Shown: positions 23,581 through 36,275, numbered from the stretch's first letter. The stretch is DNA of 64,000 nt from Siphonodentalium dalli (GCA_032622095.1 CP136062.1:136790351-136854350), one strand, 5' to 3'. The notes: a model not told the origin generated them from the sequence alone. Numbers and translations are program-made.

Positions 23581-25359
23581 TTTGAATTTTGCGTTGGTTG
23601 TCTCCGCAGGCGGATTCCCTCAGGTTGGCACTGGAAAGAGCAAGACATGGTTCATTCCAGTTTCCAAATTTCGTCTACGTAATTTAGAAGGAGGTATAGG
23701 ATAGTTTGATAACTACACGAACTATTCATATACCAGCTTCATATATGCTCTGAACAACACTCGCAATGGTCATAGCCATTTTCCAGCTGTTTTAAATTTT
23801 TCGCACAGAAGTGAAACAAACACTTCTTAGTTCTACCATATCAGGAATAGACTAACATTGAACGCTATTTTCTGTTCCATGTCATGCACATGACCGTTGT
23901 TTGTTTTGGGACCAAACACCGTGTTCAAAGTTGTATTTTGTATGACTTCAATATTGCGTCTTTCTAGAACATATAATTCCCATGGAAAAGTAGTTCAAGT
24001 ATTTATCGACCTATTTCGATACCGGGGAAAATTCAAAAGCGAATATTATCAGGTGTATTTTGGAGCGCAAACCTCCACGTGGCTTTAATGAAAACTCCAC
24101 GATACGACGTTAGTTTAAAATAAGCTCACTGTGGGCCTATTTAAAAATCAAATAAGTTTGCACGAGGATATGTTGTAGCAAATGTGTACACTCTTTATAT
24201 ATGCTATTTCACTGTGAATGGTCCTCGCACCCAACGTAATAACGGGTATAAGTCCACTATGGGCTTATGACGGAATCAAATAAGTCCAATATGAACCAAT
24301 GCCAAGATTTAGGTCCAATACGAACTTACTTGCACGAGGATATATTGAAGTAGCATAATATAATCTCTTATATATAAATGAAAGAGAACCTGTCTGCCAT
24401 GTGCGCACAGTGGTCGCAGCCCTGTTTGTGTAGGGGCCGCAGGCCGAACTTTCAAAGAATTCGAAAAATGCCACACACGGTCTCTTCAATTTGCCCATTA
24501 AATTTCGTTAAAAAGTAAACTGACGTTAAACGACAAAACATTTGCTTCCACAGTGATACTTGTGAGTCACCGTGTGATTTACGTCTAACAGGATATATTT
24601 GTCAATCACTAGCTGAAACAGGCTCGCTCCGGGAGTCTTTATTCAGCGTCGGAGGGGGATGATTCCATTTTGTTTTTCTCTTAAATTTACTCTTCAAGCA
24701 GATGACAAAGAAAACATTGAAATACACTAAAATAGTCCGAAAAGTTTATATCCGATCGTTTGTGTTCAACCAACCATTCTTGGAGGGGACTTTTTTTCCA
24801 ACTGGGATGGTATTTTACCGAAATAACAGGCAAATTAAAGATTTTATGCCAAAACAAATGTAGATTTGAGAAGTTTCAATCAAGAAAAAGATAAACCAGA
24901 CATTCTAAATGGGGGGGGGGTGCAATCTCATATTGGATGCCGCCAAAAATTCCATTCAAGAAATCTAATTTCCATAAATAAGAGTGCACCATGGATGCTT
25001 GTGGTTGCTAAATAACCATAAATATGATCAAGTGAGAAATTTCATTGCTGGTGATCCTTCTTGTCCCTGTGGAAACACAGTCACTACGCAGAACACTTCT
25101 TGATAGTCTGACCATTGTACTCAAACCAGCCAACGGAACTCATGTTCACCATGATATTGCTTCAAAATACCTCGCACAATCATCTTTTGCTTGGCCACAT
25201 TACTCGAAATGACAGCGATAATTTTATTCTTCTAAAAGCAACACTGGAGTTTATAAACTCGTCCAGACTCAACCATGCAATCAGCAATCAATAATATATG
25301 ATCTTACTCTGCGCTACAACCATGCACCAAGTACTGGTTTACAACGTTCACGTGGGGTC
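23581..25359. other. Upstream flank of the choline transporter; no exon recognised
   Basis: Should contain the promoter and any 5' leader exon, but I cannot place them. Holds diverged copies of GGTCCAATACGAACTTACTT-type repeat (24270-24350) and a G9-10 run near 24910. A block at about 24830-25010 (AGATTTGAGAAGT, ATTCCATTCAAGAAATCTAA) recurs at about 28040-28220. Confidence 0.5.
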
Positions 25360-25850
25360 ATTAATGCATATTTCTTTATGCTGAGAATGTGTGTGGTGGG
25401 GGCATTAATGTATAGTGCTTTATGCTGAGAATGTGTGTGGTGGGGCATTAATGTATAGTGTTTTATGCTGAGAATGTGTGTGGTGGGGGCATTAATGTAT
25501 AGTGCTTTATGCTGAGAATGTGTGTGGTGGGGCATTATTGTATAGTGCTTTATGCTGAGAATGTGTGTGGTGGGGGCATTAATGTATAGTGCTTTATGCT
25601 GAGAATGTGTGTGGTGGGGCATTAATGTATAGTGTTTTATGCTGATGTGTGTGGTGGGGAAATACTGTATAATGCTTTATGTTGAGAATGTGTGTGGTTG
25701 GGGGCATTAATGCATATTGCTTTACACTGAGAATGTGTGTGGTGGGGAAATTACTGTATAATGCTTTATGTTGATAATGTGTGGTGGGGGCATTAACGTA
25801 TAGTGCTTATACTATGCTGAGAATGTGTGTGATGGGGACATTAAAACAAC
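25360..25850. repeat. 43/44-bp minisatellite, ~11 copies
   Basis: The unit contains TGCTGAGAATGTGTGTGGTG then a G run, CATTAATGTATAGTGCTTTA. Units with five G after GTGGT alternate with units with four, giving an ~87-bp dimer. Because 87 is a multiple of three, it creates a false 102-residue repetitive frame on the minus strand. The last copies (from about 25640) are degraded. Confidence 0.92.
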
Positions 25851-28737
25851 AGGCAAATGCGTCTGCATCAGCAGTCGTGTGTTTGTCTTTTGATGTTTTG
25901 ACCGTTAGCACATCATTTGTAATGTTGAGTGTAAAAAAGCGCATATACACACAGTTACAAGTCGAGTTGCTTCCTGTGTTTATTCAGACTTTGGGCATGC
26001 GAACTTTATCCGGGAATGAACGAATCCAGCGCATTTTTTCCCATTAACGAATGAACTTTCCTCCGAATATTTGGTACGGCAGATACTGTATCGAACATAT
26101 ACACACCATTCACTCCTCCAGATTCCATTGATCTAACAACATCCAGGACAGCTTGAATGCGAGGTTGTCCACAGAGAATTACCCAGCAGATGTAGCTGAC
26201 GCAGTAGTATCACCCAATTATCTAAGCGACCCCATTCACCCCAGGTTGAATATCGTCGGCTGTCCGGTCATCTGCGGAGACTTCGAATATAATTCTGCGG
26301 CAATGCACGTCTTTCATTTGTGTGTCTTCCCTCAACAACTTTGAACGACGATCATCACGCTTTTCGATCGATGGCGAAATAGATTGTTTTGGAATTTTAG
26401 TTTCAATTTAATTAGATATATGTCATCCTCGTTCAGAAAATAATCTTTTGGTAGGCCATCGATTATTCCCTCAGGAAATTCTAAATCGAACAGCTCGATA
26501 ATTCACACGTCCAACCGACGAGTAACATAATTGCACCAGAATGAACATTAATTTGGGGTGTTGCTTGGTTGTGGGCAAAACTGTCTGGTGGGTCGTGACA
26601 CGTTTTCTTTGCAACAATGGCATATGTGTATATATAAAACACAGAAATACGTTTTTAGTACATGTGGTTTTGCTCGTGGAGGTCAGAAAATGACATTATT
26701 GTGATGTAATAGGACATGTTTGTGGATTTGGATGCATGGCCTTCTGAATTGATAGTATTATGACGATGCTGTAAGTGTTAGTAGGTGTGCAAATGCAGCG
26801 CAGATATCTCGGGTCTGCTAATGTGACTGGGACAAATATCGTTGCTCATATAAATCAATGACCCCTTATAAGGAATTAAATTTATATGAACACCAATATA
26901 ATCTCATATGGATTATAACCAGCGCAACTATATACACGTATATAGACTGAACGACTCATGGCGGTTTGGTGCATGATCCATTAGATTTGCATGGAGATAT
27001 AGTGTTTGCTAGCTATTCAAATTATATATTAATGCTCCAGAATTGCATGCCAAATTTTTTAAATAATTGTTCACAGAGAGGTATGTTCTGAGTTAATCGA
27101 ATCACACACTCAGAACTAACACATGTGCAGTCACTTTTGTGTGTGTATAGGAGAAAATCATATCATATTGATATAAAGCTAAATAATATACACACTGATT
27201 ATACATAATACGCAACTTGATATTCGGCAGACTGTTCATCAATTAAGCAAATTTGTCTACAATTCACAAGGAGATATTTAAAAAAAGAATAGGAGCCTAT
27301 CATTTTTTTTGTCAATCGGAAACGTGCCATACGAAAAGGGAAACGTATAATTCACGTCCTCTTTTCCGAAACACATTTTTCTTTACTACCAACGCAATGC
27401 TTATCAAAATAGAACACTAATGATGTCAAACTGGAAATATTTAATTGTTCAGCGTCCAGAATCATATTTTTTTTCGCAGAAAACGTCCCAATATTCAATG
27501 TGTGGACGATATATTATGTAAACAACCAAATCGAGCGAGAAATGAGGACTATATACAATTTGTCATATGCATACTTATCTATATAGTTCGATGTGTTTCT
27601 AAACTTAGCGCGATAAGTCGCGGATCCAATATACCAATTATTCCTTTCAGAGATCAGCGTAGAACTTAAAAATGTGCCATTTTGTAAATTTCATCGATAT
27701 TCTTCGACGAAAACAAAAGTGAAACGTAGCATTTCCGGAATAGCCGCACAGCTTTTTCGGAACGGAATCATAAACCGCGGAGCAGTTGAACTGCATTTCC
27801 CAACCCTTCTTTTAAAAAAATCCCACATACCACGAATATCAGATACTAATATTTGGATTTATCCTATCCCTTGTGCATGTGCATCCACCCGTCATGCCAA
27901 ATTGAATTATTCTTGTCGCAATAGGCCGTTATTTATACTCTGCTTGTGGGGAACGTATGTTGCTGTAGGTTTCAAAAACTTATTCTCCAACCCCACAATC
28001 TTGTTTAATATTATACAAATAAAATATGTTCAAATGAAAATCTATCGTCGAGAAAGAAACAAAGATAGATTTGAGAAGTGCAAAACGAGAAACAAAATCG
28101 AAAACATAAACATTGGGCGACGAGAGGGCCAAATCTCTTACTATTCCGTCAACAATTCCATTTAAAAAAAATATAATTTCCAGAAAGAATCAAACTGCAT
28201 CATTGATGCATGCGGTTGTTACTCACATGCGCGCGTTAACATCTCGAATAACCGGTAAATAACCAGAACGTCTGCCGTGGTGTGAACAGACGACACGACT
28301 GACAGTCAAACTACCGACAATTAGACCCCTTATCGCTGTGAGCACCAGTCTATATCGTGGGAAATTCATCTTCATTCACCAATCTGACTTATCTCCCTCT
28401 TATTAGTCTGATTTCCCGAAACAGATTGCACCAGCGTCAGATAAGCAGACACTAGAGGAAAATTATATCTATTTTCGAGTGATTCGAAATTCGAGGTTCA
28501 AGTCTTCTATATATACAAATTGCTTGTCATCAAGCTTGTTTTGTTTCTGATACAAATATTAAATATCCCAATACCCGATTTGATACCAAAAATAGATAAA
28601 CTTTCCTCTTGTCAGGCGAATGCAACATTGAAAGTAATTGTAACCAACGTCATTCGAAACAGACAGGCATCAAATAGACCCATCATGAACATTTAAACAT
28701 GACGAGAATAGCATAAAACATATTTTAGGAATGCTTT
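25851..28737. other. Intergenic, no gene recognised
   Basis: No recognisable exon. The longest frame (27674-28165, plus) has no family resemblance. Its 3' part overlaps the dispersed block also present at 24830-25010, so it is repeat-derived. Confidence 0.5.
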
Positions 28738-28993
28738 TTAATCTATTCTATGCTAAATGGATTCACCCAATCAGTTATAAAAGTATAGACTGGAATGATC
28801 TATTATTCATTTGGATGGGGTTTCGGAAAAAATTAGCAGACGACAGATAATACAAGTGCAGAGTCTTATTTATTAAGGGAAATGTTAAGATAATAAGTAC
28901 AGTTCACCAAAAAGTTCATTTTTTAAACTTATTATCTGACCATTCCTAAGGGTTAACTACTCGGAAATTACTATTTAGTATAGAAAGGGTTAA
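28738..28993. mobile_element. TTAA-bounded MITE, family A
   Basis: TTAA at 28738-28741 and 28990-28993. Interior shows CTAAATGGATTC, CAGTTATAAAAGTATAGACT, TTATTCATTTGGATGGG, GCAGACGACAGATAATACAA, then inverted TTATTATCTGACCATTCC and TAGTATAGAAAGGGTTAA at the end. Same family as 44120-44397 and 51147-51395. Confidence 0.75.
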
Positions 28994-29122
28994 TATTCGA
29001 CGTCCGGGCATGCATGAAGAAGTAATTCATGAATATTCGTGTTATTCTTAGGAGCCTGGTAAAAATTCAAACCCTGACAAAACTGCCTCTGATGAAATTC
29101 AACAAATCCAATATAACCCTTG

Positions 29123-29836
29123 TATGGAGCCCCGGAGGTGACATCCGAATTTTTTTTTTAAGTCGTTGCCACGAGAATATGAAGTCGTGGCCACGAGAAT
29201 ATAGTCGTGGCCACGAGAATATGAAGTCGTGGCCACGAGAATATGAAGTCGTGGGCACGAGACTATGAAGTCGTGGCCACGAGAATAAGGTCGTGGCCAC
29301 GAGAATAAAGTCGTGGCCACGAGAATAAAGTCGTGGGCACGAGAATAATGTCGTGGCCACGAGAATAAAGTCGTGGCCACGAGAATAATGTCGTGGCCAC
29401 GAGAATATGGTCGTGGCCACGAGAATAAAGTCGTGGGCACGAGAATATTCTCGTGGCCACGACTTAATATTCTCGTGGCCACGACTTAATATTCTCGTGC
29501 CCACGACTTTATTCTCGTGGCCACGACCATATCCTCGTGGCCACGACTACATAGACTCGTGGCCACGACCATATTCTCGTGGCCACGAGAATATTCTCGT
29601 GGCCACGACATTATTCTCGTGCCCACGACTTTATTCTCGTGCCCACGACTTTATTCTCGTGGCCACGACCATATTCTCGTGGCCACGACTTCGTAGTCTC
29701 GTGGCCACGACCTCATATTCTCGTGGCCACGACTTCATATGCTCGTGGCCACGGCTTCATATTCTCGTGGCCACGACTTTATTCTCGTGGCCACGACTTA
29801 AAAAAAAAATTCGGATGTCACCTCCGGGGCTCCATA
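29123..29836. mobile_element. 714-bp foldback element made of GTCGTGGCCACGAG units
   Basis: Tips TATGGAGCCCCGGAGGTGAC and the exact inverse; both are followed inward by ATCCGAATT and a T/A run. CCCTTG flanks both ends directly (29117-29122 and 29837-29842). The left half is about 15 units of CGTGGCCACGAGAATA plus 2-4 bases. Near 29447 the array switches to the inverse orientation and continues to the right tip. Each unit itself contains the 12-bp palindrome TCGTGGCCACGA. The long open frames here are artefacts of the repeat. Confidence 0.92.
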
Positions 29837-29913
29837 CCCTTGCCATTATTTTCCGGTGGAGAAATTGTACGAACAATATTTTTGTTGTGTCCGTTAACAC
29901 CGTATGACAAATT

Positions 29914-30377
29914 TACGGAAGCGTATTCGGGGACATGGTAGAAAAAAAATAAAGTCAAAATTTTGACTTTTTATAATTTTCTTAAAATAGAATCACACTG
30001 CTTATTCTATTTTTTGAAAATTCTAAAAAGTCAAAATTTTGACTTTGAAAGTCAAAATTTTGAGTTTGAAAGTCAAAATTTCGAGATAAAAAGTCAAAAT
30101 TTTGACTTTGAAAGTTAACATTTTGACTTTGAAGGTCAAAATTTTGAGTTTGAAAGTCAAAATGTTTAGATAAAAAGTCAAAATTTTGAGTTTCAAAGTA
30201 AAAATTTGGAGATAAAAAGTCTAAATTTTGAGTTTATAAAATCAAAATTTTGACTTAGAAAGTCGAAATTTCGAGATAAAAAGTTAAAATGTTGAGTTTG
30301 AAAGTCAAAATTTCGAGATAAAAAGTCAAAAATTTGACTTTATTTTTGTTCTACCATGTCCCGAATACGCTTCCGTA
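29914..30377. mobile_element. 464-bp foldback element with AAAGTCAAAATTTTGACTTT array
   Basis: TACGGAAGCGTATTCGGG at the left is inverted as CCCGAATACGCTTCCGTA at the right. Both are followed inward by the ACATGGTAGAA-type sequence and AAATAAAGTC. The interior is an array of GTCAAAATTTTGA-type units, about a dozen in mixed orientation. TA at each tip may be the target duplication. It lies 77 bp from the preceding foldback element. Confidence 0.88.
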
Positions 30378-31640
30378 CGAATTTGATGATGGACTTGGTT
30401 TTTTATTTAAGAATATGTTATGATCGTAATATGATTACATAGACTGGGGGATTGGAGGACAAGTTATTGAAACTTAGACGAACCTCCGCTTCCAACACGC
30501 AGAATGTATATAACGTTTTACAACAAGAGTAATGGAATACAATAAATTTGGCACGACGGGTGGGTGCATATGTACTTGGTTTGAGTTGTGCTGAGTTTTA
30601 TCGTCCTTCAGTCACTATAGGCCATAATTATATCAAGTTTCTATCGGTCTATTTTAGTTTTTGAAGGACTGGCGAGTCACTCAATTAATAACAGAAATCG
30701 CCGACCCCTGTAAGCAACTGACAAACTTTCCCTTCAGATATACACCATTTATGTTACCCTCCATTTGCACGAAGCACAAATTCGCTCTGGTCCGTCGTGG
30801 AGTCAGCTTCGCCAATGCTGGCTTACGGCGGCCCACTATACTATGCATTATATAGACTGAGCCACCAGTGGCCCCATCGCGATGGGTTGTGCAAAGAGAA
30901 ATACTGAGAGTATATATTGATCATCACTATCATCAATGTTATTTCACCTGAAATTAAGATTGTTTGCTGCATTGAAGATCCAGGAGCCATGTTTGACTAT
31001 AGGCCGTCATACATGGCATCATTTGCAGGTCTACAAGAGTTGTGTCTATTTTCTCAAATATTTGTGATCTTTTAATTTTAGAAAATTAAATTTTGACTTG
31101 TGTTGCAGAAACATCAATAGTTTTCTAAATGATCTAAATATATCATATGACGAGATTGTGTTCACCCTTATTTTAGTTTATTTCGATCAAATTTTGCCTA
31201 CATTTGACCCTCGCTACTTCTCAGAATTCCTATGGTTCAGACTTGTTGGCCCACACCATATACATGAAATATAAGACATGCATCTACAGGCCATGCCAAG
31301 TGAGCGTGATTGACCACGCATGAACAAATCACGACCGCGATTAAGCCATAATTCGTTATAAGTCTTGTCCATCAAATGGATTATCCTCAAACAATAAACC
31401 GAGCATCTGTCAATATATGCTTATCAAAGGATACACCAACTCACGAGCAGGGGATTATTTTTTTGGTAAATATCACCATCATTCTCACAGGCTCAACCTC
31501 CCTGATTAACCACATGTTATCTTGCCTTACCTGCGTAAGCCGCCACTAAAACTGATATGAAGCGTTCGTGACAGGTGGTTTAAGCGACTAAATTCTTTAT
31601 AGGTATCTCTACTTTTTATGGAAATAATAACTCGGTTGTA
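30378..31640. other. Intergenic, nothing recognised
   Basis: No coding exon, RNA gene or clear repeat structure seen. Confidence 0.5.
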
Positions 31641-31815
31641 GCATTCCATAAATGGAGCTTTTGAATATTCATGAATATTATGGAAAGCATGACTATTCAA
31701 AACTCCATATATGGAATGCTACTCCAGAACTTTGACCTGTAGCAGTGAATGCGCGAAACGGGGCTGGGTGAATCCAATATATGGTAGCGACTCAGTGAAG
31801 TAGTCGCCACATTTA
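31640..31815. mobile_element. Palindromic MITE (CCATATATGGA family), partial copy
   Basis: GCATTCCATAAATGGAGC, TTGAATATTCATGAATATTA and CCATATATGGAATGCTACTC form a hairpin, then ACTTTGACCTGTAGCA and GGGGCTGGGTGAATCCAATA. Related copies at about 36787-37010 and 45600-45868. Confidence 0.7.
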
Positions 31816-31955
31816 CATACTCTGGTACAATGTGCATGATCCAACACTCATATTCGTGTGTGGCCCATGACCCAGAGGTGTGGGCCAATGATCCCCGGAC
31901 ACGTCTTGATAATGTTACGACGCCAGAATGATGCATAAGACAGCACAACGTACAG

Positions 31956-32073
31956 TAATGCCCTAAATAATCGACTCCTTAACCACAGCAAAATTATATG
32001 TAATTTTTCAGGATTTAGTCGGAAATATGGCTTGTTGCCATTCAATGAGAGTCGATTATTTAGGGCATTACTG
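31956..32073. mobile_element. Palindromic MITE (CAGTAATGCCCTAA family), short copy
   Basis: CAGTAATGCCCTAAATAATC at the left is inverted at the right (GATTATTTAGGGCATTACTG). The interior contains GGATTTAGTCGGAAATATGG. Other copies at 42452-42655 and 46558-46690. Confidence 0.85.
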
Positions 32074-33175
32074 TTTGTCGGTTACTCGTAAAGTACATTG
32101 TCCGATCACACTCTCCCCGCGTGTTGTAGTTTATTTAAGCCACTGTCTGCCCCCAGATAAGACTTGAGATATTTGTTTGAGTTCGCATAGACCCATGCAC
32201 GGCCACGAACTATACATACATGTAGCTCAGGTGGGGGGGGGGGGTCCTGGTTGTCATATGGTTTGTAACCAGCTATGCATATTCAACCGGTTGAGAAATT
32301 ATTAACAAGTATAATGATGATAGTATACAGGGCCCTGTTTCATGAAGGCAACTTATGACATAGTTGGGACTTAAGATGGTCATAAGTTCAAACTTCAGTC
32401 ATAAGTGCGTTTCACGAACAAAGTCTTAACCTAAGATGGTCTTAACTTTGGTCTTAACTTTAAGACTGGTGTGAGGTGTCATAAGATAATCTTAAAGTTA
32501 AGACCTAGCTACGTTGTGATCCGCAGTTGGTCCGAAATGTGGATGGGATCTAGTTCATGTATATATTATTATAAACACATTTAACTGAATAACACCTTGC
32601 TATCACGGAGGGGTGTTTCAGAAATGGTAGTAATTAATAACCAACTGGTAAGCTATATCAGTGACGTGACCAGTAGTTGCAAGATTGGCGGGGTGTCCGC
32701 TATTAACTGTAAACCGCCAAGACCGGACTATATATACATTTCTAATTGCTGTAACAAAAAGAATATATTTACATAGTATTGAACATCATTTGCGATTCAA
32801 ATCACCCAATCGCACTGTAGACAATAATAATTTTGAGACAATTAGTCCGAACATTTTCACATCGAGGATAATAGTGAATGATTTATACTCATTTTTTTTT
32901 ATAAATGCTTATGTCAGCTATTATTATTATTATTATTATTGACTTGCCTTTCTATATTATTATGTTATAATTTGATTGTAAAATGTATTGTATATATACC
33001 CCGTATATATCGGCAAGATAATAATACATAATATATGTTATTTTATTATTATTATGTATATTATCATAATCTATTAACTATGAAATAAAAAGATATATAG
33101 CATGTATATAGTATACGGACCGCGCGGGCACACCGGGATCCGCGAAAGAACATATAATATCACTGTGAACCGGCC

Positions 33176-33251
33176 CACAGACCCCTGGGAGAATTACTAA
33201 AATACCAATAGTCTATATTGGTATTTTAGTAATTTTCCACAGGGGCCTGTG
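33176..33251. repeat. Hairpin with ~35-bp arms
   Basis: GAATTACTAAAATACCAATA faces its inverse TATTGGTATTTTAGTAATTT across a 5-base loop; CAGACCCCTGG/CCACAGGGGCCTG extends the stem with mismatches. Confidence 0.85.
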
Positions 33252-33382
33252 AACCGCCCGTCTGTTCACGTGTTGTTAATTATAAACGCTCTTTATTAGA
33301 AGTCGTTGATTTGTTTTTTATTAAAACATACATGCAGAATGTCGTTCAACGTAACCTACTTTCGAAGTTCATACGCAGTTTG

Positions 33383-33884
33383 TTAAAGGTACGGTTGGCC
33401 TTGGCGGTGGGTATCCTGTGAAAATATTTCCACCCGTCAAAAACCGCCACAAACAGAAAGAACAACAAAATGTAGACAGACTTTGTCCGTATATAAATAA
33501 TAAATATTGCATAAACAGTATGTTATTGTCATATTGTTTACCATTGTTATGTAAACAAAAGCCTAAAAAGTTACTTTTCTGGTGTTTGTTTATATTATGA
33601 TGGTAAACATAAAGAGCGTTCTTTGTGGGTGAATTCCTGATATGGAACGAATAAAGAGCGTTTATGCCATTTGTGTGTGATTAGCCAGCAGCATTATGTT
33701 GTCTTCTGTAACACAATCAGGCTCTTGCTTAGGTAAAATATAGTAAATATTTATGATAACATTCTGTTTACGCGATGGTCATGGTATATATGAACGAAAC
33801 TGTATGCGTTTTAATGTTTTTCTGTTTACGGTGATTGGAACAAATATGAATATTTTCGACAACTAAGGCCTCACGTACCTTTAA
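33383..33884 (+). mobile_element. TTAA-bounded MITE, family B, copy 2
   Basis: TTAA at 33383-33386 and 33881-33884, with AGGTACGGTTGGCCTT against inverted AAGGCCTCACGTACCT. Contains CCGTCAAAAACCGCCACAAA and two ATAAAGAGCGTT motifs about 45 bp apart. Very similar to 38628-39129. Nested in the element at 32330-34732. Confidence 0.85.
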
Positions 33885-34874
33885 TTATAACAGACGTTTA
33901 GCACATTTGTCAACAGAACCAGAGCAAATGGCATTAACATCATTTATATATGGCTTCTACAAGTATGTCTCAGATTGGAAATAAGTCTATTTGGAGCACG
34001 ATATGAAGTCCTATTCACATTATAGCAATATAAATAAAGAGCGTTTTGTGTTAGTATTCCATGAATGTTGGCAATCAATAAAGAGCGTTTAGCTCAGTGC
34101 TTCCATTGTGGTGTATTGTATGTGTATGCCGTCGTGGCGACATATTCGGTTTCCTGGTATTATAGATGCTTCAAAGACGTATAATGCATTAGAACCTAAT
34201 ATCAGCATCGAAAGGAGCGAATATATGTCATGCGTCGCCGTTGTGGCATGTTATATGGATGAAGGTTCACATTCTGAGTTACGATGTATAAGTCCCTTTA
34301 ATAACTGAAATAATATATTTGAGCTCGTTACGTTTGTATAAAATAGGCACTGGACGCATGCAGCTATGTGTGGATGGGGTCTGACGCGAAAACACAGTTA
34401 AAAAGATCGCTCGCGCAGTTAAGTATGCACCAGTCATTATACTGATTATCGCCCTTGCATTAAAATATCATAATTATTCTTAGACACGCACTAGACACTG
34501 TACCTAGGCATATAACATACACAGAACCAACATTGTCTGTGCATAACTGTAATAAATTGACGAGAGCCAGTCTAAAAGCGCGCGAACTTAAATTACTACT
34601 TAAGTAGGACTTAATCTTGTTTTGTGAAACGCGTTCTTGAAACGGAAAAGTTACATCATAAGATCCACCTTAGATCTTAGATTTAGTCCATCTTAAGATA
34701 ATCTTATGACATTGCTTCATGAAACAGGCCCCATGTGTGGATCCTTTCGATATATAGTTTAAACATTTCATTTGCATCTCCCAGACAATAACACATAAGA
34801 TACAGAACGAATAAGTTGACAATAATTGGGTTCACAATAGGGATTGGAGCACAAGTATTTTACAACTTGCACCA

Positions 34875-36275
34875 GGGCCCTGTTTCATGAAAGCAACTTA
34901 TGACATAGTTGGGACTTAAGATGGTCATAAGTTCAAACTTCAGTCATAAGTGCGTTTTACGAACAAGGTCTTAACTTAAGATCGTCTTAACTTTGGTCTT
35001 AACTTTAAGACTGGTGTGAGGTGTCTTAAGATAATCTTAAAGTTAAGACCCACGTGATAAGTGGCATATCGATCACACATATTGCGGCCTATGTTATTTT
35101 GCAATTACGGAGATATCTGTACATTGTCTGAGGTGGGCAACTCGTCGTCTGGTATACAGGGTCGTGGCTACATAGTGAGAGGGGGTGTTCGCCTCGAAAT
35201 GTCCAACTACACCCCCTTAAACAACACCAAATTCTCTTTTGGTTTAAACATTCCAACTGGTACCTCAAACTTTCCAAAACCAAAGTTTGGAGAGAGCACC
35301 CCCCTTATCGTATAACCATAGGGTTAGTTTGGTAAAAACAATTCAGAGCACAGGCTTATCGTCAGAGACGTGGTGAATGGGGTTTGTTTGTTGTCTACAC
35401 ACACACTTTGGTCAAAATGTTTAGCAATTGGAAATTTCATGCCTGACAACATTAATCGTACACTATATATTGGTTTCAATTGTTTGAATTTCTAACTAGT
35501 AAAGGAATGTGTTGTTTTAGACAAACAGCAGCAACCGAAATGGCAATCAGTTGGAAAATCACCAACTTTAGGGGCGTCAGGTTAGAAATTTCGAACTGTT
35601 GGAATATTTTAGATACCAATTGGAAAGTTTAAATCCAACGGGTGGGGTGGACATGGCATTTCGCGAACATGGAAGTTTGCCCGGTTCAATTAAGGGGCGG
35701 GTGCAGTTGGAAATTGCACGATGTACCACCCCCCCCCCACCCCCACAGAGACCAACTAGCCACCCCGAGCCTCATCGAATGTAGGAAAAAGTCAATTATC
35801 AGCTGTGTATGTGACCTATAGATAAGATATATTATAAAATTGTATTACCCACGAATTAAACTTTTGATAAGAATTATGGCCTAGCTCAAAGCTCACAATC
35901 TCCTCTATGTTATTCCATATGTGTGTGGGGAGATGGGGTAAAATGAGATCAATTAATGTATTCGCCCACAACAGCCGCTATCCAGCATCCCTGTCACACA
36001 ATAATGTCAACTCGGACTCGGCTCTTTCTCGATAACCTCTCAATGCCATACATACAGATTGTACAAGCCCACATTTTTTTTATTCCGGACTGTAGAAAAT
36101 TGTCGATAACCAGTATAAATGAGCGGGAACTAAACTTACTACTTAAGTAGGACTTAATCTTGTTTTGTGAAACGCGTTCTTGAAACGGAAAAGTTACATC
36201 ATAAGATCCACCTTAGATCGTAGATTAAGTCCATCTTAAGATAATCTTATGACATTGCTTCACGAAACAGGGCCC
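34875..36275. mobile_element. 1.4 kb element with GGGCCCTGTTTC ends
   Basis: GGGCCCTGTTTCATGAAAGC at the left and CACGAAACAGGGCCC at the right. Both terminal ~170 bp closely match the neighbouring element at 32330-34732, but the core is different (35052-36130). The core holds a TTCCAACTG-rich repeat and a C run (about 35731). Non-autonomous. Confidence 0.75.

Larger units (their letters stand above)
32330..34732. mobile_element. 2.4 kb element with GGGCCCTGTTTC ends
   Basis: GGGCCCTGTTTCATGAAGGC at the left and TTCATGAAACAGGCCCC at the right are the tips. Subterminal sequence is rich in CTTAAG, TCTTAAGAT and GTCTTAAC palindromic pieces, as in many PIF/Harbinger-type elements. There is no transposase. 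It hosts a nested TTAA MITE (33383-33884), a hairpin (33176-33251) and a (TTA)n tract (about 32917-32940). No clear target duplication seen. Confidence 0.7.

Noticed and set aside
25314-25622. 102-residue repetitive minus-strand frame
   Set aside because: Artefact of the 87-bp minisatellite dimer.
27674-28165. 163-codon plus-strand ORF
   Set aside because: No recognisable domain, AT-driven composition, and its end overlaps a repeat also found at 24830-25010.
29067-29941. Long overlapping open frames on both strands (up to 166 codons) with HDFILVATT-like repeats
   Set aside because: They are read-through of the 18-20 bp GTCGTGGCCACGAG satellite in the foldback element; both strands and several frames are equally open.
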